Source of the DNA: Streptomyces sp. S465
GTDB lineage: Bacteria > Actinomycetota > Actinomycetes > Streptomycetales > Streptomycetaceae
Length of the DNA stretch: 64,000 nt
Reading direction: 5' to 3'
Assembly: GCF_026898115.1 (NCBI RefSeq)
Contig: NZ_CP114036.1
Span: forward strand, 3,100,001 to 3,164,000
A model generated the notes under the pieces. The model was not told the origin of the DNA, did not search any database, and saw only the letters and a program-made list of their open reading frames with translations. Below are positions 51,149 to 60,956 of this stretch, piece after piece. Both the position numbers and the translations under genes were made by a program. The stretch's first letter is position 1, and each line of letters begins with the position of its first letter.

Positions 51149-51664
51149 TCAGACCCGGTCGAACGGTTCGGCGTAGGCGAAGGGCCCCTTGAGCGTGGGC
51201 TGATAGGCGGTCAGGGTCCGGACCTGGAAGTAGTCGCCCCAGGCCGGGTCCGGGGCGGTGATGCCGTACTCGGCCGACGGGCGGAAGCCGAACCGTCCGT
51301 AGTAGGCGGGGTTGCCGAGCAGGGCGACCAGCGATTCGCCGAAGGCGTCCGCGGCGCCGAGCACGGCGTGGACGAGCGCGAGGCCGACGCCGCGGCGCTG
51401 GTGGGCGGGGTGCACACTGAGCGGGCCGAGGCCCAGGGCCAGCTCGGAGCCGACATGACCACGGGTGCACACGACATGTCCGATCACCTCGCCACGGTCG
51501 CCGGTGGCGACGAACGACAGACCGGGCAACCAGGCGTCGCTGGAGCGGAGTTCGTCCAGCAGCGTGGACTCCACCGGAACCTCGGTGTCCGACTTCGCGA
51601 ACGCGGCCGTGGTGACGGCGCGGACCGCGGCGGTGTCGGAGTGGATCTCTCGTCGGATGAACAT
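51149..51664 (-). CDS. GNAT acetyltransferase
   Basis: A 171-residue GNAT enzyme. The acetyl-CoA site is LGPLSVHPAHQRRGVGLALV near 86, and VALLGNPAYYGRFGF is typical of the subgroup related to YhbS. Substrate unknown. Start at ATG 51662-51664, the first ATG with domain similarity. It faces away from the next GNAT gene; the shared promoter is about 130 bp. Confidence 0.9.
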   Translation of the reverse strand: MFIRREIHSDTAAVRAVTTAAFAKSDTEVPVESTLLDELRSSDAWLPGLSFVATGDRGEVIGHVVCTRGHVGSELALGLGPLSVHPAHQRRGVGLALVHAVLGAADAFGESLVALLGNPAYYGRFGFRPSAEYGITAPDPAWGDYFQVRTLTAYQPTLKGPFAYAEPFDRV

Positions 51665-51791
51665 CGGGTCAGGATGCGGTCCGGCCCGGCGCGGCGGCAA
51701 CCGAATTGTTCAGCACCACGCGGTGCGGACGGTGGACGCACCGGGCCGTAATTGGCTCGACGCGGCGCCGTACGTCCGGCAGCCTCCCGTC

Positions 51792-52433
51792 ATGGACCCC
51801 CATCACTGGCCCCTGTACGGGCTTCGCCTGCGTACCCCACGCCTGGAGCTGCGGCTCCCCGACATCCCCCGGCTCGACGCGCTCGCCGCCGTCGCGGCGG
51901 ACGGGGTGCACGACCCGGCCGAGATGCCCTTCAGCGTCCCCTGGACCGACGCGCCCCCGAAGGAGCGCGGACGCGCCACCTTCCAGCATCTGCTGCACAC
52001 GATCGCCGAGTGGCGCCCGGAGCGGTGGACGCTGAGCCTCGCGGTACTGCACGAGGGAGCGGTGATCGGGCGGCAGGACCTGACCGCGACCGAGTACGCG
52101 ATCACCCGGGAGGCCGAGACCGGCTCCTGGCTGGGCACCGCCCACCAGGGCAAGGGCCTGGGCACCGAGATGCGGGCGGCGGTGGCGCACCTGGCGTTCG
52201 AGGGCCTGGGCGCGCGGTCGCTGACCTCGGGCGCGATGGTGGAGAACGGCCGCTCGCTCGGGGTCTCCCGGCGGCTCGGCTACCGCCCCGACGGGCTGTC
52301 CGTGGTCGCCGTACGGGGCGAGGCCCGCACCATTCAGCGGCTGCGGCTGGACCGCGCGGCCTGGGCGGAGCACCGCACCGTCCCGGTCGAGGTGGCCGGA
52401 TTGGAGCCGTGCCGCGCGCTGTTCGGCGCGTAA
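51792..52433 (+). CDS. GNAT acetyltransferase (RimJ/RimL-like)
   Basis: A 213-residue GNAT of the RimJ/RimL type: LRTPRLELRLPDIP, then GSWLGTAHQGKGLGTEMRAAV with the acetyl-CoA loop, and SLGVSRRLGYRPDGL. The family acetylates protein N-termini or small amines. It ends 31 bp before the second GH18-like gene on the same strand, and may be co-transcribed with it. Confidence 0.9.
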   Translation: MDPHHWPLYGLRLRTPRLELRLPDIPRLDALAAVAADGVHDPAEMPFSVPWTDAPPKERGRATFQHLLHTIAEWRPERWTLSLAVLHEGAVIGRQDLTATEYAITREAETGSWLGTAHQGKGLGTEMRAAVAHLAFEGLGARSLTSGAMVENGRSLGVSRRLGYRPDGLSVVAVRGEARTIQRLRLDRAAWAEHRTVPVEVAGLEPCRALFGA

Positions 52434-52463
52434 CGGCCGAAGCCCACTGGCTACGCTCCCCCC

Positions 52464-53573
52464 GTGACGACACCCCGGATAGTCCTGGCCATGGCTTCCG
52501 CCCTGCGGCGGGCGCGCGGCACCCTCGTACGCGGCTGGTCGCACCCCCGGCTGCGTCGGCCCAAAGCAATCGCCCAACGCATCGTGACCGGTCTGGCGGG
52601 ATGTCTGCTGATCGCCGTGCTGGCCGCCGGGATCTCGCTGCGGCTGCTGTACGCGGGCGACCCCGGGCCCGATACCCGCACCCGGGGCCGGGACGCGGTG
52701 TGGCTGGGCCACGCCTGGGTGGACGGCCGCAACGGCGAGGCCGAGCTCACCGCGCTGGTGCGGCGGGTGCGCGACACCGGAATCCGCGATCTGTACGTCC
52801 ACGCGGGCCCGTTGGAGCACGACGGCACCCTGCCCGAAGGGCGCTACCCGAAAGCGGGGTGGCTGCTGAAGGCGGTGCACCGGGACCTGCCCGGCGTCCG
52901 CGTCCAGGCGTGGCTCGGCGACGTCCTGGACACCGAGGGCCCGACCGGGCTCAGCCTGGCCGACGGCGACAACCGCACGCGGATCGTGGCCTCGGCGCGG
53001 CAGGTGCTGGACGCGGGGTTCGACGGCGTCCACTTCGACCTGGAGCCGCTGCACTCCGGAGACCGCGCCTACCTCGCGCTCCTCGACGCGCTGCACACCC
53101 TCACCCGGGCCCGCCACGCCCCGCTGTCGGTCGCGGCCCACCAGATCGACCCGCTGCCCGCCCTGCACTCGGTCGCGGGCTTCCTCACCGGCCACCCGAA
53201 GTGGTGGTCGCAGTCGTACTTCGGGCAGGTGGCCCGGCGGGTCGACCAGATCGCGGTCATGTCGTACGACACCTCGATGCCGCTGGAGCGCCTCTACGGC
53301 GGCTATGTGGCCCAGCAGACGCGCCTCGCGCTCGAGGCCACCCCGCCGACCACGGACCTCCTGATGGGCCTCCCCGGCTACCACACCAACAACCTCGGCC
53401 GGCACGCCTGGGCCGAGACGGTCCCGGCGGCCGTCCGGGGCGCCCGCCTCGGCCTCGGCCGCGAGGACCGCCACCGTGAGCGCTTCGGAGTGGCGCTGTA
53501 CGTGGACTTCGCGGCGACGGACGACGACTGGGCGGCGTACCGGGAGGGCTGGGGCGGACGCGCGGCGGGCTGA
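52464..53573 (+). CDS. Membrane-anchored GH18-like TIM-barrel protein, copy 2
   Basis: A 369-residue paralogue of the protein at 25484-26542. It shares the same plan: basic N-terminus, one membrane helix (about 38-58), then the barrel with VWLGHAWVDGRNGEAEL, GVHFDLEPLHSGD with the D-x-E pair, VAAHQIDPLPALHSVAGFL and DQIAVMSYDTSMPLE. The C-terminus LYVDFAATDDDWAAYREGW is nearly that of copy 1. It is not beside a muramidase gene, so it may be the ancestral, stand-alone version. GTG start at 52464; ATG 52491 is also possible. Confidence 0.75.
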   Translation: MTTPRIVLAMASALRRARGTLVRGWSHPRLRRPKAIAQRIVTGLAGCLLIAVLAAGISLRLLYAGDPGPDTRTRGRDAVWLGHAWVDGRNGEAELTALVRRVRDTGIRDLYVHAGPLEHDGTLPEGRYPKAGWLLKAVHRDLPGVRVQAWLGDVLDTEGPTGLSLADGDNRTRIVASARQVLDAGFDGVHFDLEPLHSGDRAYLALLDALHTLTRARHAPLSVAAHQIDPLPALHSVAGFLTGHPKWWSQSYFGQVARRVDQIAVMSYDTSMPLERLYGGYVAQQTRLALEATPPTTDLLMGLPGYHTNNLGRHAWAETVPAAVRGARLGLGREDRHRERFGVALYVDFAATDDDWAAYREGWGGRAAG

Positions 53574-53639
53574 CCGGCCCGACCCCCTGGTCCCCGACCG
53601 GCCCGGCACCCCTGACCGGGCCGCTCGCCTCCGCCGCCT

Positions 53640-54333
53640 GGCGTGCCCGGTCAGGAGCGGGACGGGTGACCAGGCCGGACTCATAGGCGGCGATCGGTCG
53701 GCCCGCGCGGCCCCCTCCGTGTCGCGGGTCCGTCGCAGCATCCCGTCCGCCCCCGCGGTGCGCGCCATCACGCTGATCGGCTGGCTGCTGTCGTCCGGAT
53801 AGGCGCGGGCGAGGGTCTGGGCCGCGGCCACCGACTCGGGCCGGTCGGTGAAGGTGGTCCGTCTCCTTGAGGTCGCCGGGCAGATGGAGCAGGCCGAGGG
53901 CGAGCGCCGCCGGCAGCGCGGCACCGCCCAGCAGCACGGCCACGGGCCGGCGGCGGACCGAGCCGCCCATCGCCTCGAAGAACCCGCGCCGGGTCGCCCG
54001 CGGCTCCTCGCCGTAGGCGGGTATCAGCGGCCAGAACACCCGCCGCCCGAGCAGTACCAGCGCCGCGGGCATGGTGTCGCCACCGGGCAGCCGCTCCTGG
54101 AGCCGGGCCACCTGGGTGGAGTCGGCGCCCGCCGGGAGGTAGTCGACGGCCGTGTCCCGTTGGGCGCCGTCGAGCTTGCCCGCGAAGGGGACGGCGACGA
54201 GGAGCACAGCAGCACCCAGCCCGCGAGGACCGCCCAGGGCAGCGAGCGGCGCCGCTTTCCGGCCGGTCGCGGCGGGCGGTGACGCGCCCGGTCGATGGGG
54301 ATCGCTCGGATTCCGTGACGATGTCGTCCGCAT
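53640..54333 (-). pseudogene. MMPL-family transporter, decayed
   Basis: Remains of a large membrane transporter. The start (GAAVLLVAVPFAGKLDGAQRD, PAGADSTQVARLQERLPGGDTM) is joined directly to a middle part (LLGRRVFWPLIPAYGEEP...RRRPVAVLLGG...LHLPGDLKETD), so about 200 residues or more are missing. A frameshift follows, and the next piece reads FTDRPESVAAAQTLARAYPDDSSQPISVMARTAG in another frame. The remainder of the roughly 700-residue protein is absent. At least two independent lesions make it a dead gene. Confidence 0.85.
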
Positions 54334-54457
54334 GCCCCCGGGCTTCCGGCGCCGGAGGGCCCGATACGTCGCGCCGACTGCGGAGATGGCGCCTACTGCG
54401 CCGGGGGGAGGGGCGCGATGACTCCCCGGGGAGTACGGACGCGGGCCGGCCGCCGGA

Positions 54458-55171
54458 TCAGAAGGCCGCCCTGGTGGCGGCGAGCAGCCGGGCCGTGTCG
54501 TCGGGGCAGATCATCAGGGCCCGGCCGACGGTCTCCAGGACCGCGCGCTCGGCCGGGCGGTAGGCGCCGTCGGCGACGGCGATCCGGGCACCCTGGAGCA
54601 GGATGGCCTCCCGGCCGGCCGGAGCCAGATGCGGGGCCAGCGGCTCCAGGGACTCGTGCAGCTCGATGGCGAGCGCCGTACCGCACGGGTCCAGACCGTC
54701 GCGCTCACCGCTGCCCGCGCCCGGCAGCCGCCCGGTGTCGGCGGCGAGCGCCTCGATGAGCGCGAGCAGCTGCTCCTCGCCGCAGTCGGCGAACCCGGCG
54801 GCGCGCACCGCGCCGACCGCGACCTGCCGGACCGCCGCCGATTCGGTGCCGCCCGCGGCGAGGACCGCGAGGGCCACGGTGTGCACCGCGTCGCGGAGCA
54901 TCGCGGAGAAGCGGGTGGTGGTCGGGTGGTCGAGCACGTCCGTGCCGTGGCGGCTGCCGCAGGCCGCGCATTCGACGATGGGCGCGGCCGGGCCGCGCGG
55001 CAGCAGCGGCAGGCCGAGCACCACGATGCGGCGGCGGCCGGTGCGGCGGCGGTAGTTCCGGTCGCCTCCGCACTCGGGGCAGAAGAATTCGCCATCGCCG
55101 ACGGTCCGCCACAGAGTGCGTACGCCTACCACACACAGGTCCCGGTCACGGCGGGCTCGCCGGTGCACCAC
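54458..55171 (-). CDS. TerB-like protein with N-terminal zinc ribbon
   Basis: A 237-residue protein. A zinc ribbon comes first (FFCPECGGDRNYRRRTGRRR ... VECAACGSRHGTDVL, two CxxC pairs). Then a helical TerB-type domain occupies the C-terminal half, ending in ERAVLETVGRALMICPDDTARLL. TerB domains are linked to tellurite and stress systems but often stand alone, as here. The GTG at 55169-55171 has a GGAGG six bases upstream; a shorter reading from a GTG at 55132 is possible. No ter operon is nearby. Confidence 0.8.
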   Translation of the reverse strand: MVHRRARRDRDLCVVGVRTLWRTVGDGEFFCPECGGDRNYRRRTGRRRIVVLGLPLLPRGPAAPIVECAACGSRHGTDVLDHPTTTRFSAMLRDAVHTVALAVLAAGGTESAAVRQVAVGAVRAAGFADCGEEQLLALIEALAADTGRLPGAGSGERDGLDPCGTALAIELHESLEPLAPHLAPAGREAILLQGARIAVADGAYRPAERAVLETVGRALMICPDDTARLLAATRAAF

Positions 55172-55359
55172 GTCACACCTCCATAACGCTTCGGCCACGT
55201 TGCCGCGTTGACGTGATGCTAGCCACATCCATGATGTGGCGTCAGTACCCCGAACGGAGACAACAGGCCAAACCCGAGGCCCCGCCCACCTCATGCGGTG
55301 AACGGGGCCCATGTGGGTGACGGGTCAACGGGGTGACGGACCCGTCCGGTGAGAGATCG

Positions 55360-57425
<2,066 letters not shown>

Positions 57426-57585
57426 GATGGAAGGCAGCCTAACCGAGACGGACGGGACACGGCGGGCCCGTATCACTATGCGGACCGATACATGGTCCGC
57501 GGGAGAATACACATCTACCACTCGATTTCAGCAATCATGGCCGCAAGGCGTGACACGGCCACCACGCGGTGCGACATTGCCAGCC

Positions 57586-58722
57586 ATGGACGCCATGGAC
57601 GCCAACGCCAACGCCCGCGGTCACCGCCGGACCGCTGCCCCCGGTGACCGCCGCACCGCCGCCTTCTGCACGATCGTGCCGCCGCATGTCCTCGACAAGC
57701 TGGCCCACGCCGACGACCCCGCACTGGCCGAGCCCGCCCGCCGCACCCTGGAGCGGGACGCCCTGGAGCGCACCCGCCGCCGGATCACCACCGTCCGCGG
57801 GGTCGTCGCCGCCGCCCCGCCGGCCGAGCCCTCCTACCAGCCCCGGCGCACCATCTACGACGCCCAGCACACGACCTCGCTGCCGGGGCGGAAGGTGCGC
57901 GGCGAGGGCGACCAGGCGGGCGCGGACGCCTCGGTCAACCGCGCCTACGACGGGCTCGGCGCGACCTTCGAGCTCTTCCTGAAGGCGTACGGCCGGCACT
58001 CGATCGACGGCTCCGGGCTGCCGCTGGACGCGAGCGTCCACTACAGCGACGACTACAACAACGCCTTCTGGGACGGCGAGCAGATGGTCTTCGGCGACGG
58101 GGACGGCGAGGTCTTCCTGGACTTCACCATCCCGATCGACGTCATGGCCCACGAGCTCACCCACGGCGTCACGCAGTACACCGCCAACCTCGAGTACTTC
58201 GGCCAGTCCGGGGCGCTCAACGAGTCGATGTCCGATGTGTTCGGCTCACTCGTCAAGCAGCACGCCCTCGGCCACAGCGCCGAGCAGGCCGACTGGCTGA
58301 TCGGCGCCGGGCTGCTGGCGGAGCGGGTCACCGGAGTGGCCCTGCGCTCGCTGAAGGCCCCGGGCACGGCGTACGACGACGATGTGCTGGGCAAGGACCC
58401 GCAGCCGGGCACGATGGACGACTACGTCCGCACCTCGCGCGACAACGGCGGCGTCCACATCAACTCCGGCATCCCCAACCACGCCTTCTACCTGGCCGCC
58501 ACCGCCCTGGGCGGCAACGCCTGGGAGCGCGCCGGGCAGATCTGGTACGACGTGCTGACCGGCGGCGAGCTGGCCTTCGACGCGCAGTTCGCCGACTTCG
58601 CCCAGCTCACGGTGGCCGCGGCAGACGCCCGCTACGGCGAGGGCGAGGAGCAGGCGGCGGTGCGGGAGGCATGGGCGGAAGTGGGCATCACCGATCTGCG
58701 GAGCCGCGTGGGCGCGCGCTAG
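57586..58722 (+). CDS. Thermolysin-family (M4) metalloprotease, protealysin-like
   Basis: A 378-residue zinc protease. The zinc site is MAHELTHGV (H189, E190, H193), with the third ligand E213 in ALNESMSDV. A short N-terminal propeptide of about 60 residues (FCTIVPPHVLDKLAHADDP) is the protealysin type, in contrast to the long thermolysin propeptide. No signal peptide, so it is probably cytosolic or released without Sec. The emfourin inhibitor gene lies 27 bp downstream. The ATG at 57586 is chosen because it begins the propeptide; the ribosome site is weak. Confidence 0.93.
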   Translation: MDAMDANANARGHRRTAAPGDRRTAAFCTIVPPHVLDKLAHADDPALAEPARRTLERDALERTRRRITTVRGVVAAAPPAEPSYQPRRTIYDAQHTTSLPGRKVRGEGDQAGADASVNRAYDGLGATFELFLKAYGRHSIDGSGLPLDASVHYSDDYNNAFWDGEQMVFGDGDGEVFLDFTIPIDVMAHELTHGVTQYTANLEYFGQSGALNESMSDVFGSLVKQHALGHSAEQADWLIGAGLLAERVTGVALRSLKAPGTAYDDDVLGKDPQPGTMDDYVRTSRDNGGVHINSGIPNHAFYLAATALGGNAWERAGQIWYDVLTGGELAFDAQFADFAQLTVAAADARYGEGEEQAAVREAWAEVGITDLRSRVGAR

Positions 58723-58749
58723 GGCACGCCATCGGGTAGTGATGGAGCC

Positions 58750-59016
58750 ATGCGTATCTCCGTCATCCGCACCGGCGGATTCGCCGGCATCGAGCGCCGG
58801 GCCGAGCTGGACACCACCGGCCGGCCCGACGCCACCCATCTGGACGCCCTGGCCCACCAGGCCGTCGAGGCCGGCCACACCACGGCCACCCGCGGCGTCC
58901 CGGACGGCTTCCAGTACGAGATCACCATCGACGGCCGCACCGTCCACGCCGCGGACCCCCACCTGAGCGACGCCCAGCGGGAGCTGATCCGAACGGTGCT
59001 GAAGGAGGGGGCGTAA
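58750..59016 (+). CDS. Emfourin-type inhibitor of the M4 protease
   Basis: An 88-residue protein matching emfourin, the inhibitor of protealysin: MRISVIRTGGFAGIERRAEL at the start, then VPDGFQYEITIDGRTVHAAD. It is encoded directly after the M4 gene, as in Serratia. It would keep the cytosolic protease inactive by plugging the active site. Confidence 0.85.
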   Translation: MRISVIRTGGFAGIERRAELDTTGRPDATHLDALAHQAVEAGHTTATRGVPDGFQYEITIDGRTVHAADPHLSDAQRELIRTVLKEGA

Positions 59017-59070
59017 GGACCACCCGGCCCGCCTCAGAACGCACCGGCCTCCGACCGGCGGCCAGGGCCG

Positions 59071-59471
59071 ACCTCAGAACCCCAGCTTCCGCAACTGCTT
59101 CGGATCACGCTGCCAATCCTTCGCCACCTTCACATGAAGGTCCAGGAAAACCGGCGTCCCCAGCAGCGCCTCGAGCCCCCCTACCTCCGCCGCCCTCGCA
59201 CCGCTCGGCCCCAAGGGGCCTCCCGGGCTTCGCACAGCCGCGCCGGCCTCCGACCGGCGGCCACGGCCGACCTCAGAACCCCAGCTTCCGCAACTGCTTC
59301 GGATCACGCTGCCAATCCTTCGCCACCTTCACATGAAGGTCCAGGAAAACCGGCGTCCCCAGCAGCGCCTCGAGCCCCCCTACCTCCGCCGCCCTCGCAC
59401 CGCTCGGCCCCAAGGGGCCTCCCGGGCTTCGCACAGCCGCGCCGGCCTCCCACCGGCGGCCACGGCCAGCC
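59071..59471. repeat. Two extra 199-bp copies of the era 3' end
   Basis: A 199-bp unit occurs twice before the true era end. Each copy contains the last 31 or so codons of era with the stop (59074-59076, 59273-59275; the functional stop is at 59472-59474), followed by about 100 bp of spacer. Period is exactly 199 bp both times. The copies differ from each other at only a handful of bases. The duplicated codons could be read in part from new ATGs, but the result would be a chimera, so they are not genes. Confidence 0.92.
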
Positions 59472-60428
59472 TCAGAACCCCAGCTTCCGCAACTGCTTCG
59501 GATCACGCTGCCAATCCTTCGCCACCTTCACATGAAGGTCCAGGAAAACCGGCGTCCCCAGCAGCGCCTCGATGTGTTTGCGGGACTTGGTGCCGACCTC
59601 TTTCAGGCGGCGTCCCTTCGGCCCGATGATGATGCCCTTCTGGCTGGGCCGCTCGATGTACAGGTTGGCGTGGACGTCGAGGAGCGGCCGGTCCGCGGGG
59701 CGGCCCTCGCGGGGCAGCATCTCCTCCACGACCACCGCGATGGAGTGCGGCAGCTCGTCCCGTACGCCCTCCAGCGCGGCCTCCCGGATCAGCTCGGCCA
59801 CCATGACCTGCTCGGGCTCATCGGTGAGGTCGCCCTCGGCGTAGAGGGTCGGCCCCTCGGGCAGCAGCGGGACCAGGAGATCCGCCAGCAGATCCACTTG
59901 CCGATCCCCGACGGCCGAGACCGGCACGATCTCGGCCCACTCGATGCCCAGCTCCTTGCCGAGCCGGTCGATGGCGAGCAGTTGCTGGGCCAGCTGCTCG
60001 GACTCGACCAGATCGGTCTTGGTGACGATCGCGACCTTGGGGGTCTTCTTGATCCCCGCGAGTTCGGTGGCGATGTAGCGGTCGCCGGGGCCCAGCTTCT
60101 GGTCGGCGGGCAGGCAGAAGCCGATGACGTCGACCTCGGCCCAGGTGGTGCGCACCACGTCGTTGAGCCGCTCGCCGAGCAGGGTGCGCGGCTTGTGCAG
60201 ACCGGGGGTGTCGACGAGCACCAGCTGGGCGTCGGGGCGGTGCACGATGCCGCGGACGGTGTGGCGGGTGGTCTGCGGGCGGTTGGAGGTGATCGCGACC
60301 TTCGTCCCCACCAGCGCGTTGGTCAGGGTCGACTTGCCCGCGTTGGGGCGGCCGACGAAGCAGGCGAAGCCCGAGCGGTGCGGGGTCTCCCGCTGCTCGG
60401 TCGGGGACGGGGAGGTACGGGCAGTCAT
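59472..60428 (-). CDS. era: GTPase Era
   Basis: An essential GTPase that binds 16S rRNA and helps assemble the 30S ribosomal subunit. 318 residues. G1 is GRPNAGKSTL, G3 is VDTPG, and G4 is TKTD. The KH domain is C-terminal, with GIIIGPKGRRLKEVG. The ATG at 60426-60428 is chosen over one three codons upstream, because its spacing from the GGAG is better. Two extra copies of its 3' end follow. Confidence 0.96.
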   Translation of the reverse strand: MTARTSPSPTEQRETPHRSGFACFVGRPNAGKSTLTNALVGTKVAITSNRPQTTRHTVRGIVHRPDAQLVLVDTPGLHKPRTLLGERLNDVVRTTWAEVDVIGFCLPADQKLGPGDRYIATELAGIKKTPKVAIVTKTDLVESEQLAQQLLAIDRLGKELGIEWAEIVPVSAVGDRQVDLLADLLVPLLPEGPTLYAEGDLTDEPEQVMVAELIREAALEGVRDELPHSIAVVVEEMLPREGRPADRPLLDVHANLYIERPSQKGIIIGPKGRRLKEVGTKSRKHIEALLGTPVFLDLHVKVAKDWQRDPKQLRKLGF

Positions 60429-60535
60429 GGTCCCCATTCTCCCCGATGCCCCGACCGGCTCCGACCAGCCGTCCCGGCCTCGTGCGACCGCCGCTGGCGG
60501 TGGGGGGCGGCCGGGTGGCGGTGGTTGGCGACGGG

Positions 60536-60886
60536 TCAGGCCGGCAGTGTGGCCCGCGGGGTGCCGTCGGGGCCCGCCAGCAGCACCGGGGTCCCGGCCC
60601 CGCCGAGGTCCCGTACGGCCGCGCGGTCCTCCTCGGACACGCTCTCGCTCTCGCTCACCACGGCCGCGGCCTCCAGGGACGTGGCGCCGCTCGCCACGGC
60701 CATGGCGACGGCGGTCCGCAGCGCGCTCAGCTTCAGCGAGTCGAGGGCTACGGTGCCGGCGACATACGTACGCCCCGTCTCATCGCGGACGGCGGCGCCC
60801 TCCGCCACGGAGTTGCGGGCCCGCGCGGAGCGGGCCAGCGTGATGATCTTGCGGTCTTCGGGGTCCAGCTGCGCTGCTTCGCTCAT
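60536..60886 (-). CDS. Cytidine-deaminase-like protein without catalytic residues
   Basis: A 116-residue protein with cytidine-deaminase fold features: LDPEDRKIITLARSARARN near the start, GRTYVAGTVALDSLKLSALRTAVAMAVASG in the middle (blocks). The usual zinc-binding HAE or CAE and PCxxC are both missing: LKLSALRTA takes the place of the first, and nothing replaces the second. So it cannot be an active zinc deaminase. It sits next to era, a location I associate with a cytidine deaminase gene in Streptomyces. It may have a structural or regulatory role. Confidence 0.75.
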   Translation of the reverse strand: MSEAAQLDPEDRKIITLARSARARNSVAEGAAVRDETGRTYVAGTVALDSLKLSALRTAVAMAVASGATSLEAAAVVSESESVSEEDRAAVRDLGGAGTPVLLAGPDGTPRATLPA

Positions 60887-60956
60887 GCGGATGAGCATAT
60901 GCGGGGCGCGCCGGACCGCCGTGCGGCGGTCCGGCGCGGACGTGCGGGTTCGGGCC

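Noticed and set aside
59074..59506. Two short minus-strand frames that end with the era C-terminus
   Set aside because: They are the duplicated 3' end of era joined to spacer sequence, so they are repeat copies and not new genes.
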